From contig JASGCK010000001.1 of the NCBI GenBank assembly GCA_030054145.1, forward strand, positions 280,908-344,907: 64,000 nt of DNA, given 5' to 3'. Positions 48,218 through 58,224 of the stretch are shown piece by piece. The stretch comes from Cytophagales bacterium (GTDB lineage Bacteria > Pseudomonadota > Gammaproteobacteria > Burkholderiales > Burkholderiaceae_C). The notes beneath the pieces were generated by a model. The model worked only from the letters and a program-made list of their open reading frames with translations, was not told the origin of the DNA and did not search any database. The position numbers and the translations under genes were made by a program. The number at the start of each line of letters is the position of its first letter. The stretch's first letter is position 1.

Positions 48218-49269
48218 AGTGAGTCTCCTGAGGTTGAGTGGAAAAAGTGTAATTGATGGGTTGGTAAAAAAACGTTTAAAGATGCGCCTAAAGCACTTTT
48301 AAAGTTGGCGGGGGCGCGGACCATCATCTCTGTGTCATCCACGCAAACGGTTAATAAGGTTTCTGCGCCCAAAGGCTCCATCAGCTGAAGTGTCGCGCAT
48401 ATAGCCGTATGAGGATGGGTGGGTGGTTGTAGCAAAATATTCTCAGGACGAATGCCCATATGCCAAGCGCTGACAGCTCCTAATTCAGGTTTCGTCGCCA
48501 TGATGGCTGCTTGAGTCTCATGTTTGAGTTGAGTATGCGCCGTCAGATTCATCGATGGTGAACCTGTAAAACTAGCCACGAACATATTGGTGGGATTGTT
48601 ATAAATCTCGTCGGGCGTGCCATATTGCTGGACTTTTCCGTCCTTCATAATGGCAATTCGATCAGCCAGTGTCATGGCTTCTACTTGATCGTGGGTCACA
48701 TAGATGATGGTGGCTCCTAGGCGTTGGTGGAGCTTTTTAATTTCAGTACGCATTTCACCGCGAAGCTGTGCGTCCAAGTTGGACAGCGGTTCGTCAAACA
48801 AAAAAACTTTTGGCTTGCGCACGATGGCACGACCAATCGCGACCCGCTGACGTTGCCCGCCAGACAAAGCTGCAGGCTTGCGCTCTAGCATATGGTCAAT
48901 TTTTAATAATTGAGCAGCATTCATGACGCGTGTTTGAATTTCTGCTTCGGGAGTTTTTCGGAGTCGTAATCCGAACGCCATGTTTTCAAACAAGGTTTTA
49001 TGTGGATAAAGCGCGTAATCTTGAAACACCATGGCTAAATCACGGTGGCGCGGCGGTTCGTCGTTAACGCGGTATTCGTCAATCAAAATGTCGCCACGGG
49101 TAATGGTTTCTAAACCCGCAATCATGCGCAGCAAGGTTGATTTTCCGCAACCCGATGGTCCAACTAACACCACAAATTCACCATTGGCAATGCTGAGGCT
49201 AATGTTGGGGATGACATCTTGCAAGCCGTCATACGATTTCCCTACTTGCCTAAGTTCTACATGAGCCAT
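48214..49269 (-). CDS. sugar ABC transporter ATP-binding protein, MalK/UgpC type
   Basis: It is a 351 aa ATPase. Walker A is GPSGCGKST, the signature LSGGQRQRVAIGRA, and Walker B VFLFDEPLSNLD. The C-terminal regulatory OB-fold domain (about 240-351) is present, as in MalK and UgpC. It is the first gene of the sugar importer operon on this strand. Such ATPases are sometimes shared by several importers. Confidence 0.95.
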   Translation of the reverse strand: MAHVELRQVGKSYDGLQDVIPNISLSIANGEFVVLVGPSGCGKSTLLRMIAGLETITRGDILIDEYRVNDEPPRHRDLAMVFQDYALYPHKTLFENMAFGLRLRKTPEAEIQTRVMNAAQLLKIDHMLERKPAALSGGQRQRVAIGRAIVRKPKVFLFDEPLSNLDAQLRGEMRTEIKKLHQRLGATIIYVTHDQVEAMTLADRIAIMKDGKVQQYGTPDEIYNNPTNMFVASFTGSPSMNLTAHTQLKHETQAAIMATKPELGAVSAWHMGIRPENILLQPPTHPHTAICATLQLMEPLGAETLLTVCVDDTEMMVRAPANFKSALGASLNVFLPTHQLHFFHSTSGDSL

Positions 49270-49291
49270 GTCTTGTTACCTAAAAATCGGT

Positions 49292-51160
49292 TTAATGATA
49301 CATAGCTTCAATTTGCGCCGCGTATTTAGCCTCTACCAGTTTGCGTTTGAGCTTCATGGTTGGGGTGAGCTCTTCATCTTCTGCTGATAGCTGCGTATCG
49401 AGCAGCCAGAATTTTTTGAGTTGCTCGACGCGCGCAAATTTTTTGTTAACACGCGCCATCTCGCCTTCAATGAGTGTTTGCACCGCTTCGCTGCGTGTGA
49501 GACTGGCGTAGTTGGAGAACGGCACATCGTTATCCTGCGCAAATTTTTCTACGTTTTCTTGGTCAATCATGATGATGACGGTGAGGTATGGGCGCTTGTC
49601 GCCAATCACGACTGCATCCGTAATGTAGGGCGAGAATTTGAGTTCGTTCTCTAGCTCGCTAGGCGTGATATTTTTACCGCCCGCCGTAATGATGATGTCT
49701 TTCATGCGATCGGTAATTTTGAAGTAACCGTCCGCATCAACAGTGCCGACATCGCCGGTATGCAACCAACCATCGGCGCTGATGGTCTGGGCAGTTTTAT
49801 CGGGCAAATTGAGGTAGCCCATGAATACGTTGTTGCCTCGCACCAAAATTTCGTTGGTGTGAGGGTCAAGCCTGACTTCGTTGAAGTGAGCGGCGGGACC
49901 AATCGTGCTTGGTTTGATGCGTGCGAGCACATTGCCAGTCGAGGCCCCGCAGGTCTCTGTCATGCCCCACACTTCCAACATGGGCACACCAAGTGCTAGA
50001 TACCAACGGATTAAATCGGGACTAATGGGTGCAGCGCCAGTAATCAGCATACGGGCGTTATGGATGCCAATGAGTTTGCGCACGTTATTGAGTGCGAGCC
50101 ATTTAGCGATGATGAATTGGGCTTTGAGCCAGCCACTCACGGGCTTGCCATCCAATACCAAATCCGTCACTTTTGTACCTACCCCGATTGCCCAGCCGTA
50201 CACGGCTTGCTGCACGGCTCCCGCTTCTTTTAAGGAAATCATGACAGCTGAATAAAATTTTTCCCAGACGCGCGGCACGGCAGTAAAAACGGTAGGCGCA
50301 ATTTCACGCACGTTCTCAGGTACGGTCTCTGGGTTTTCGACAAAGTTTAATTTAGCCCCTGTATAAAGCGCTGCGTATTCGCCGCCCACGCGCTCTGCAA
50401 CGTGACAAAGCGGTAGAAAGCACATCCGCTCGTCGTGTTCGTCTTGGTAAACAAAGGAGGTGGTGCCGCGCACAGAATGCAGTATGGAGCGATGGCTATG
50501 CATGGCTCCTTTGGGTTTTCCAGTTGTGCCCGAGGTGTAGATCAAGATGGCTAAGTCTTCGGCTTTGCAAGCGTTGCTACGAGTCATTAACGCCTCTGGG
50601 TGTAACTCCATGTGCCGCAAGCCCTCGTCCCGTAAGGCTTGCAAGCTAATGACCATTGGGTCGCTGAGATCACGCAGACCTTCCATATCAAACACCACAA
50701 TCTTTTTCAATTGCGGTAATGCGTGGCGAACCTCTAGGACTTTATCCAGTTGTTCGTCGTCTTCAACAAATAAAACCGATGTTCGAGAGTCCGAGCAAAG
50801 GTACTCCACTTGCGATCCTGCGTCGGTTGGATAAATACCATTACAAACCCCGCCAGCACACAAAATGGCGATGTCGGTTTGTACCCACTCAATCACGGTA
50901 TTGGACAAAATAGACGCAGTGTCTCCAGCCGCAAAGCCAATTGAGATGAGCCCGTGTCCAATTTCACGTACAGCTTGGGCGGTGCCCAGCCAAGTGTGCG
51001 AGTGCCAAATCCCGAATTCTTTTTGGCGCATCCAGACGTTGTGACCACGAGCCTGTACGGCATTCCAAAAGACAGCAGGAATTGTCTCGCCCGCCATCAT
51101 GATGGATGGAGAGGATGCCTGCTTGGCTGCGGGGCTGGTTAAGTTCCAAAGATTACTCAT
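49292..51160 (-). CDS. long-chain acyl-CoA synthetase (AMP-binding)
   Basis: It is a 622 aa ligase that activates carboxylic acids to CoA thioesters. The P-loop motif YTSGTTGKPKGAMHSH and the core GMTETCGAS, GWLHTGDVG and DRMKDIIITAGGKNITPSE are complete, so it should be active. Its place between the sugar importer and livF, with Liv-type genes just upstream, suggests it activates the acid these transporters import, possibly a branched or terpenoid acid. Confidence 0.93.
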   Translation of the reverse strand: MSNLWNLTSPAAKQASSPSIMMAGETIPAVFWNAVQARGHNVWMRQKEFGIWHSHTWLGTAQAVREIGHGLISIGFAAGDTASILSNTVIEWVQTDIAILCAGGVCNGIYPTDAGSQVEYLCSDSRTSVLFVEDDEQLDKVLEVRHALPQLKKIVVFDMEGLRDLSDPMVISLQALRDEGLRHMELHPEALMTRSNACKAEDLAILIYTSGTTGKPKGAMHSHRSILHSVRGTTSFVYQDEHDERMCFLPLCHVAERVGGEYAALYTGAKLNFVENPETVPENVREIAPTVFTAVPRVWEKFYSAVMISLKEAGAVQQAVYGWAIGVGTKVTDLVLDGKPVSGWLKAQFIIAKWLALNNVRKLIGIHNARMLITGAAPISPDLIRWYLALGVPMLEVWGMTETCGASTGNVLARIKPSTIGPAAHFNEVRLDPHTNEILVRGNNVFMGYLNLPDKTAQTISADGWLHTGDVGTVDADGYFKITDRMKDIIITAGGKNITPSELENELKFSPYITDAVVIGDKRPYLTVIIMIDQENVEKFAQDNDVPFSNYASLTRSEAVQTLIEGEMARVNKKFARVEQLKKFWLLDTQLSAEDEELTPTMKLKRKLVEAKYAAQIEAMYH

Positions 51161-51166
51161 AGTGCG

Positions 51167-51958
51167 TTACCGCCAGTTTTTCTTTTTCTTCCAACGCCGC
51201 TCGCCGCGTGCGCCGTCCTCTTTCATGCCGAGGTAAAACTCTTTGATGTCGTCTTTTTCGCGCAAGCGCTCACACGTATCCTCCATCACAATGCGTCCGT
51301 TCTCTAGGACGTAACCGTAGTCGGATGCATTCAGCGCCATGTTGGCATTTTGCTCAACCAGCAAAATAGTTGTTCCGCGCTCGCGGTTAATACGCACCAC
51401 GATTTCAAAAATTTCTTTGGTCAATTTAGGTGAAAGCCCCAGGCTGGGTTCGTCCAGCAAAATCAAATCAGGATTCGCCATGAGTGCCCGAGAAATAGAC
51501 AGCATTTGTTGCTGCCCGCCCGACAAGAGTCCCGCGTCTTGTGCCTCGCGCTCTTTCAAAATGGGGAAGTAGCCAAAGACGGTTTGCATATCGCGTGCCA
51601 CGCCGTCCCGGTCTTTGCGTGTGTAGGCACCCATTAAAAGATTGTCACGCACCGACAACAGTGGAAAGACTTCGCGCCCTTCGGGTACGTGTGAGAGACC
51701 ACTTTGCACAACGAATGCAGGGTCGCAAGCGGTGATGTCCATACCGTTAAATTCGATAGAACCTTTGCGCGGATCGATGATGCCACTAATGGTTTTTAAG
51801 ATGGTACTTTTCCCAGCGCCATTAGATCCCAGCACGGTCGCAATTTCGCCTCTGCGCACTTGCAAACTGACACCGCGAATGGCTTTGACGGGGCCATACG
51901 CTGACTCAACGTTGAGTAGTTGGAGAATCGGCTTTGGGGTCGCTTCGGCTTGACTCAT
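51167..51958 (-). CDS. livF: branched-chain type ABC ATPase LivF
   Basis: It is a 263 aa ATPase with Walker A GSNGAGKST, signature LSGGQQQMLSISRA and Walker B LILLDEPSLGLSP. The final residues (RRWKKKKNWR) form a basic tail not usual in the family. It overlaps livG by 4 bases. The livH-livM-livG-livF-acyl-CoA ligase order on this strand suggests one operon. Confidence 0.93.
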   Translation of the reverse strand: MSQAEATPKPILQLLNVESAYGPVKAIRGVSLQVRRGEIATVLGSNGAGKSTILKTISGIIDPRKGSIEFNGMDITACDPAFVVQSGLSHVPEGREVFPLLSVRDNLLMGAYTRKDRDGVARDMQTVFGYFPILKEREAQDAGLLSGGQQQMLSISRALMANPDLILLDEPSLGLSPKLTKEIFEIVVRINRERGTTILLVEQNANMALNASDYGYVLENGRIVMEDTCERLREKDDIKEFYLGMKEDGARGERRWKKKKNWR

Positions 51959-52767
51959 GGGGCGCTCCTTCGCAGGCTACTCACATCATCAATCGAGCCT
52001 AAGTACGCCTCAATCACCGCTGGATGTGTTTGCACTTCGCGCGGCGTACCCATAGCCAGCGCAGCCCCTTGGCTCATGGCAAGCACTCGGTCAGATACCT
52101 TATTCACAAGACTCATATCGTGTTCAACCATCAACACCGTAATGCCCAGTTCTTGTTGAATGTCTTTGATCCAAAACGCCATATCTTCGGTCTCTTCAAC
52201 ATTGAGCCCAGATGAGGGCTCATCAAGCAATAAGAGCTTGGGATCCGTGCATAAGGCCCTTGCCATTTCAACCACTTTGCGAACTCCGTAGGGTAGCCCT
52301 GCCACCATGGTGTCGCGGTAATGTTGCAAGTCGAGTAAGTCGATGATGTGCTCAACGCGCTCACGCGCCGCTAGTTCAGCGGCGCGAACGCTGGGGGTGA
52401 AAAGCATTTCTTTGCACAAGCCAAGCAGTCCCGCGTTGCTGCGCTTTGTGTGCTGCCCAACGAGTAAGTTGTGCAAAACGCTAGCGTGCTCGAATAGTTC
52501 GATGTTTTGAAAGGTTCGAGCAATGCCTAATTTCGCGATGGCGTGTGCAGGTTGCTTGAATAAATCATGTCCTGCATACGTCAACGTACCTTCGGTTGGC
52601 GAGTAGATGCGACTAATCAAATTGAATACCGTTGTCTTGCCTGCGCCGTTAGGGCCAATGAGTGTAAAGACCTCGCCTTGACGCACGTCAAAACTGACTT
52701 TGTTAACCGCTAGCACACCACCAAAGCGGACAGAAAGATGTGAGGCGGATAAAAGAACGTTGGTCAT
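51955..52767 (-). CDS. livG: branched-chain type ABC ATPase LivG
   Basis: It is a 270 aa ATPase with Walker A GPNGAGKTT, a signature region reading LPYGVRKVVEMARAL in place of the common SYGQQR form, and Walker B LLLLDEPSSGL. The ATGA overlap with both neighbours ties it into the liv operon. Members of this subgroup import branched amino acids, amides or other carboxylates. Confidence 0.93.
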   Translation of the reverse strand: MTNVLLSASHLSVRFGGVLAVNKVSFDVRQGEVFTLIGPNGAGKTTVFNLISRIYSPTEGTLTYAGHDLFKQPAHAIAKLGIARTFQNIELFEHASVLHNLLVGQHTKRSNAGLLGLCKEMLFTPSVRAAELAARERVEHIIDLLDLQHYRDTMVAGLPYGVRKVVEMARALCTDPKLLLLDEPSSGLNVEETEDMAFWIKDIQQELGITVLMVEHDMSLVNKVSDRVLAMSQGAALAMGTPREVQTHPAVIEAYLGSIDDVSSLRRSAP

Positions 52768-53840
52768 TTCAATCTGTCCGATTTCTGGAATGTTTTTTGT
52801 CGTTTAAACATGCCTTTGCGATAGAACGGAAACATTTCAAAATAGGTACGAACCTTGAGCCAGCGACCATACATACCCAGCGGCTCAAATAAAACGAATG
52901 CCACCAGCACCATGCCGTAGACAGCAGCTTGCAGGCCTGGCGCTTGTCCAATCACAGCGGGCAGAAAGTCTTTGCCAAGGGAGATGAGTTGCGGCATCGC
53001 AATTAAAAAAATCGCGCCTAAAAATGCGCCATGCACGGAGCCAAGACCGCCCACCACAATCATCAAGAGCAAATCAATGGATTGCACGATATTGAATTGA
53101 TCGGGTGAGATGAATTGAAGTTTGTGCGCGTAGAGTGCTCCGCCAATTCCTGCAAGTGCAGCCGATAACGCGAACGAGAGCGTTTTATAACGCGCCAAAT
53201 GGACACCCATGCTTTGCGCGGAAATTTCGGAATCACGAATCGCAACAAAGGCTCGACCTGTTGGGCTTCTGAGCAGGTTGAGGATGGCATAGGTGCAAAT
53301 GATGGTAATGACCAAACATAAACAATAAAAACCTTCGGCAGAATCGACGACCAGTCCAAATAAATTGGGCGCTTTGATATGCGTGCCTGCATTGCCACCT
53401 GTGACCGACTCCCAGCGTGCAAAGACTTCTTCTACGATAAAGCCAAACGACAGAGTTGCCATACCAAGGTAGATGCCTTTGACGCGAAGCGCTGGCAGAC
53501 CAACAATGACACCGACACTGGCCGATAAGGCGGCGGCTCCCACTAACGCAATTGGAAACGGAACGCCATGCCCCGTTAGCACGCTTTGCGTATAAGCACC
53601 CACACCTAAAAAAGCCGCATGACCTAACGAGAACAATCCCGTAAAGCCTGCCAATAACATTAAGCCTAATCCCACGATGCTATAGATCAGCGCAAAAGTC
53701 ATTTGTGCCAGCCAATATTCGGGGATGAAAAGCGGCGCAGTAAAAAGAAATGCGACGAGCAGGCTATACCAAAACACATGACCACCATGCTTGGCTAATT
53801 GGATGTCTTGTGCGTAATTGGTTTTAAAAATAAATCGCAT
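52764..53840 (-). CDS. livM: branched-chain type ABC permease LivM
   Basis: It is a 358 aa inner-membrane permease with about ten hydrophobic segments. LMLLAGFTGLFSLGHAAFLGVGAY and GGLGSVHGAFLGA are LivM hallmarks. It is preceded by livH with 5 bases between them and overlaps livG by 4. Confidence 0.94.
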   Translation of the reverse strand: MRFIFKTNYAQDIQLAKHGGHVFWYSLLVAFLFTAPLFIPEYWLAQMTFALIYSIVGLGLMLLAGFTGLFSLGHAAFLGVGAYTQSVLTGHGVPFPIALVGAAALSASVGVIVGLPALRVKGIYLGMATLSFGFIVEEVFARWESVTGGNAGTHIKAPNLFGLVVDSAEGFYCLCLVITIICTYAILNLLRSPTGRAFVAIRDSEISAQSMGVHLARYKTLSFALSAALAGIGGALYAHKLQFISPDQFNIVQSIDLLLMIVVGGLGSVHGAFLGAIFLIAMPQLISLGKDFLPAVIGQAPGLQAAVYGMVLVAFVLFEPLGMYGRWLKVRTYFEMFPFYRKGMFKRQKTFQKSDRLK

Positions 53841-53845
53841 CGTGC

Positions 53846-54721
53846 TTACACTTTCTTGCGCAACTGCTCGCCAAACAAACCATTGGGTTTAGTCACTAGC
53901 ATGATGAGCACCACGATGTAGGCGGCGGTGTCTTTAAATCCATCGGGCAGATAAAAACCTGAAAGCGACTCAACCACGCCAATAATGAGGCCACCAACTA
54001 TGGCACCAGGCAAACTGCCAAAGCCGCCCACAACAGCAGCTGGAAAGGCTTTGAGCCCGATGATCCCCATGTTGGCATGCACAAAAGTAATGGGTGCAAG
54101 TAACAAACCAGCCACTGCCGCAACCGTTGCTGCCAAGCTCCAAGCAAGACCATTTAAGCGCTTGACGGGAATCCCCATGTAATAAGCGGCGAGCTGATTT
54201 TGTGATGCCGCTTGCATGGCAATGCCAATTTTGCTGTACTTAAACAGCGCAAATAAAAGTGCGCACAGCAAAGCCGTTGTGAGCATGATGACTAATTGCT
54301 CGGCACTGAGGAGCAGTGCGCCCACGCTGATGCTCATGTCTTTGTAGGGTACGGGCAGCGTGTGCGTTTCCGTGCCAATGTTGGGCAGCATGGTGATGAG
54401 TCCGCGCATCACATAACCGATGCCAATGGTGAGCATCACAATGGAGAACGCGGGTTGACCAAGGATGGGGCGAATGACCGCACGCTCTAGCAGCAACCCA
54501 AACAATGCCATTGCAGCGATGCTAGCAAGCACAGCGATCCAAAATGGCATTCCCAAAAATGACATCACGCCGAGCCCACAAAATGCTCCCAGCATCATCA
54601 GCTCACCCTGCGCAAAGCTGACGGTTTCGGTGGCCTTGTAGATCAACACAAAGCCAAGTGCGATCAAGCCATAAATGCAACCCTGCGCCATGCCGCTGAT
54701 GACCAATTGCAAAAATTGCAC
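53846..54721 (-). CDS. livH: branched-chain type ABC permease LivH
   Basis: It is a 291 aa inner-membrane permease. SGMAQGCIYGLIALGFVLIYKATETVSFAQGE and GGFGSLPGAIVGG are family patterns. It is the first gene of the liv operon; the 92 bases upstream (54722-54813) should hold the promoter. There is no periplasmic binding protein gene next to it. The one at 33886 is a candidate partner. Confidence 0.94.
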   Translation of the reverse strand: MQFLQLVISGMAQGCIYGLIALGFVLIYKATETVSFAQGELMMLGAFCGLGVMSFLGMPFWIAVLASIAAMALFGLLLERAVIRPILGQPAFSIVMLTIGIGYVMRGLITMLPNIGTETHTLPVPYKDMSISVGALLLSAEQLVIMLTTALLCALLFALFKYSKIGIAMQAASQNQLAAYYMGIPVKRLNGLAWSLAATVAAVAGLLLAPITFVHANMGIIGLKAFPAAVVGGFGSLPGAIVGGLIIGVVESLSGFYLPDGFKDTAAYIVVLIMLVTKPNGLFGEQLRKKV

Positions 54722-54813
54722 GCTGGATTCCCCTTTGTCTTAGTCGATTTAGTTATTGCGGCACTGTAGCAAGCGAGCGTGCTTTTGCCAGTGGTAAAAA
54801 CCCTCACTCACAC

Positions 54814-56964
54814 TCAAGGTTGATGTCGCTTGAGCGTGTTGACAACCGCATCGGTGACCGCAAACCCTTGTCCATACTGGGCTGCAAGCGAGTTGGCTTT
54901 GTCGGCAAAGCTGTCAACGCCCTGCGAATAGACAAACTGTAGCGCACCACCCGTCCAAGCAGGAAAGCCAATTCCAAAGATCGAGCCAATGTTGGCATCA
55001 TGCACCGTGGTGAGTACCCCCTCGTGAAGGCAGCGGGCGGTCTCCACCGCTTGGCGATATAAAAAGCGATCTTGTAGATCCTGCATATCAAAGCGAAGCT
55101 CTTCCTTTTCAAAAATGTTTTTAAGCTGCGGCCAGAGTGTTTTTTTGCCACGTTGTCCATCGGCACCGAATGGGTAGTCGTAGAAACCGCCGCCAGCGGC
55201 ACGGCCAGATCGCCCCAGCTCTTTCACCATGCGCTCGACGAGCAATTCACCTGTTGTGGCGACATGGGTTTTTCCTTCTGCCAGACAATCAGCGCGAGTT
55301 TGGTCTAGCACGTGAACACTCAAACTGAGCGATGTTTCATCCATTACGGCGAGTGCGCCAACAGGCATTCCGCATTGCATTGCCGCTTGTTCAATTGCGC
55401 TAGCAGGAATGCCTTCACCCAGCATGGCTGCGCCTTCCATCACGAAAGTGCCAAAAGTGCGGCTGGTATAAAAGCCACGCGAATCGTTGACCACAATGGG
55501 AATTTTGCCCAACGCCTGCACGTAATCAAAGGCGCGAGCGACCGTTTCATCGTCTGTCTCTTTGCCTTTAATAATTTCCACCAATTTCATTTTGTCCACA
55601 GGGCTAAAAAAGTGAATGCCGATAAATGCGTTGGGACGAGCGCTCGCTTTGGCCAGCCCTGTAATGGGTAGCGTGGACGTATTGCTAGCAAAGAATCCAC
55701 CATTGGCCAGCATGGGTTCGGCTTCCTTGGTGACCTCGGCTTTTAACTCCCGTTTTTCAAAAACGGCTTCGATGATCAGGTCGCATCCTTTGAGATCAGC
55801 GGTCTTGTCTGTTGCCATGATTTGGGCCAAGAGCGCATTTTGCGCATCTTGACTCATTCGTCCTTTATCAACGCTAGGCTGCGTGAGCTTTTGGCTGTAA
55901 GCCTTGCCCGCATTGGCTTTGTCCAGAGTCACGTCCTTTAAAACAGTGGCAATCCCGCGTGTGGCTTGGCTATACGCAATGCCTGCGCCCATCATGCCTG
56001 CGCCCAAAATCCCCACTTTTTGTGGTTTGTAGCGAGGGACGTTTGCGGGTCTGCTCTGACCACTCTTCACGGCATTCATGTTGAAGAAAAAAGTGTTGAT
56101 CATGTTTTTGGCAACAGGACTCACAATCAGTCTAGCGAGGTAGCGACTCTCAATTCTGAGCGCGGTTTCAAAATCGACTTGCGCACCTTCCACCATGGCG
56201 CATAGCGCGTATTCGGGAGCAGGGTAGAGGCCGCGCGTTTTGGCTTTGAGCATGGCGGGTGCAACCGAAAGCGCTGCGGCAATTTTGGGATGGGAGGGCG
56301 TGCCGCCTGGCATTTTGTAGTCCTTCATGTCCCAAGGTTGTTGGCTAGTGGGGTTGGCGGCAATGAACGCACGGGCGCAGTCACGCAGCTTGGACGCATC
56401 ACTTACTAGCTCGTGTATCAAACCAAGTTTCATGCCCTGTGCAGGATTGAAGAGTTTGCTCTCTAGGATGTAAGGCTGAGCGCCCATGAGTCCAAGCATT
56501 CGAGTCATTTTTGTGATGCCCGATGCGCCAGGAATAAGCCCCAGCGTAATTTCAGGCAGACCAAATTGAATCTTTGGCGAATCCACCGCCACGCGGTAAT
56601 GCCCGACCAGTGCCACCTCCCAGCCACCACCGAGCGCCGAACCATTTAAGCAACTCACCACAGGTATACCCAAGGTTTCAATTGTTCTAAAGTTTTGTTT
56701 TGTTTGTTCAATTTCAGCGTAGACGCGTGGCGCATCTGAGGCTTGCAATTGCAGCGTGCCTTTTAAATCTGCGCCTGCAAAAAAGGTGTTCTTGTTGGAT
56801 GCGAGGATGATGCCTTTTATTTTTGCGCGGTCAGCAACCACTAAGGCTGTGGCTTCGGTTAGGTCACGCTGCCACTGCATACACATGGTATTCACGGGAG
56901 AATTGGGCTCGTCAAAAGTCAGTGTTGCAATGCCATCGTCCAAGTTGTATTGAATCGTTTTCAT
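54814..56964 (-). CDS. FadB/FadJ-type enoyl-CoA hydratase/3-hydroxyacyl-CoA dehydrogenase
   Basis: It is a 716 aa bifunctional beta-oxidation enzyme. The N-terminal crotonase domain (to about 190) has NTFFAGADLKGT and GSALGGGWEVAL; the central NAD-binding domain starts at VGILGAGMMGAGIAYS (about 315); the C-terminal dehydrogenase domains include GIHFFSPVDKMKLVEI. The ATG at 56964 gives the conserved MKTIQYNLDDGIA start. It lies 2 bases downstream of a thiolase gene, the usual FadBA pairing though in reverse order. Confidence 0.93.
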   Translation of the reverse strand: MKTIQYNLDDGIATLTFDEPNSPVNTMCMQWQRDLTEATALVVADRAKIKGIILASNKNTFFAGADLKGTLQLQASDAPRVYAEIEQTKQNFRTIETLGIPVVSCLNGSALGGGWEVALVGHYRVAVDSPKIQFGLPEITLGLIPGASGITKMTRMLGLMGAQPYILESKLFNPAQGMKLGLIHELVSDASKLRDCARAFIAANPTSQQPWDMKDYKMPGGTPSHPKIAAALSVAPAMLKAKTRGLYPAPEYALCAMVEGAQVDFETALRIESRYLARLIVSPVAKNMINTFFFNMNAVKSGQSRPANVPRYKPQKVGILGAGMMGAGIAYSQATRGIATVLKDVTLDKANAGKAYSQKLTQPSVDKGRMSQDAQNALLAQIMATDKTADLKGCDLIIEAVFEKRELKAEVTKEAEPMLANGGFFASNTSTLPITGLAKASARPNAFIGIHFFSPVDKMKLVEIIKGKETDDETVARAFDYVQALGKIPIVVNDSRGFYTSRTFGTFVMEGAAMLGEGIPASAIEQAAMQCGMPVGALAVMDETSLSLSVHVLDQTRADCLAEGKTHVATTGELLVERMVKELGRSGRAAGGGFYDYPFGADGQRGKKTLWPQLKNIFEKEELRFDMQDLQDRFLYRQAVETARCLHEGVLTTVHDANIGSIFGIGFPAWTGGALQFVYSQGVDSFADKANSLAAQYGQGFAVTDAVVNTLKRHQP

Positions 56965-56966
56965 TT

Positions 56967-58175
56967 TTAAATACGCTCCACAATGGTTGCAATGCCCATG
57001 CCGCCGCCCACGCACAAAGTGGCCAGTCCATAGCGCAATTTGCGGCGGTGCAGCTCATCAATCAGCGTGCCCAAAATCATCGCACCTGTTGCGCCCAGCG
57101 GATGTCCCATAGTAATCGCGCCGCCATTTACGTTGACCTTCTCATGCGGTACGTTCATCTCTTTCATGAAGCGCATGGGTACGACCGCAAAGGCTTCGTT
57201 GACTTCAAACAAATCAATTTGATCGACACGCAGCCCAGCCTTGGCGAGGGCTTTGCGCGCCGCAGGCATGGGCCCTGTGAGCATGATGGTGGGATCTGCA
57301 CCCGAGAGCGCTGCCGCAACAATTCGAGCGCGAGGCTTGAGCCCATGCGCTCGTCCAGCTGCTTCACTGCCAACGAGCACCGCCGCAGCGCCATCCACAA
57401 TCCCCGACGAATTACCTGCGTGGTGTACGTGAATGATTCGCTCCACTTCGGGATAGCGTGCCAGTGCCACGGCATCAAATCCCATCGCGCCCATTTGTTC
57501 AAACGCAGGACGCAGGGAAGCAAGGCCTTCGATTGTGGTGTGCGGCTTGATGAACTCATCGAAGTCCAAAATGGTCTGATCTAAAAAGTCTTTGACGGGA
57601 ATGACTGAAGTTGTGAAGTAGCCCGCCTCGCGCGCTGCACTGGCGCGGCGCTGCGACTCCAGCGCATACGTATCCACGTCCGTGCGGCTAAAGCCCGCAA
57701 TGGTGGCGATCAAATCTGCGCCAATGCCTTGCGGCACAAACGAAGTTGCCAAATTGGTCTCAGGGTCTTGTGCCCAAGCGCCGCCATCCGAGCCAATCGG
57801 AACCCGCGACATCGACTCCACGCCGCCTGCCACTACCAAGTCTTCCCAGCCCGAGCGCACTTTTTGCGCCGCCATATTCACGGCCTCTAAACCCGATGCG
57901 CAAAAGCGATTAATTTGCACGCCCGATGCGCGGAAGTCCCAACCCGCTTTGAGCGCCGCCACCTTCGCAATCACCGAGCCTTGCTCGCCAATTGGCGAGA
58001 CCACGCCCATCACCACATCATCTATCGCGGCGGTGTCAAAGCCGTTTCTGTGCTGTAGCTCCGTCAATAGTCCTGCCAATAAATTGACGGGCTTGACCTC
58101 GTGCAAACTGCCATCCTTTTTACCTTTGCCGCGCGGTGTGCGGATTGCGTCATAGATCAAAGCTTCTGCCGTCAT
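56967..58175 (-). CDS. acetyl-CoA C-acyltransferase (FadA-type thiolase)
   Basis: It is a 402 aa thiolase that cleaves 3-ketoacyl-CoA. The nucleophile Cys is in [26 protein letters not shown] holds the His and [10 protein letters not shown] the second Cys. It pairs with the FadB/J-like gene. The ATG at 58175 has AGGGAG upstream and is divergent from an acyl-CoA dehydrogenase gene across 49 bases, suggesting joint control. Confidence 0.94.
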   Translation of the reverse strand: MTAEALIYDAIRTPRGKGKKDGSLHEVKPVNLLAGLLTELQHRNGFDTAAIDDVVMGVVSPIGEQGSVIAKVAALKAGWDFRASGVQINRFCASGLEAVNMAAQKVRSGWEDLVVAGGVESMSRVPIGSDGGAWAQDPETNLATSFVPQGIGADLIATIAGFSRTDVDTYALESQRRASAAREAGYFTTSVIPVKDFLDQTILDFDEFIKPHTTIEGLASLRPAFEQMGAMGFDAVALARYPEVERIIHVHHAGNSSGIVDGAAAVLVGSEAAGRAHGLKPRARIVAAALSGADPTIMLTGPMPAARKALAKAGLRVDQIDLFEVNEAFAVVPMRFMKEMNVPHEKVNVNGGAITMGHPLGATGAMILGTLIDELHRRKLRYGLATLCVGGGMGIATIVERI

Positions 58176-58224
58176 GGTGTTCTCCCTAGTGCTATTTAAA
58201 GAGAACTCAGTATATTTATGCGCC

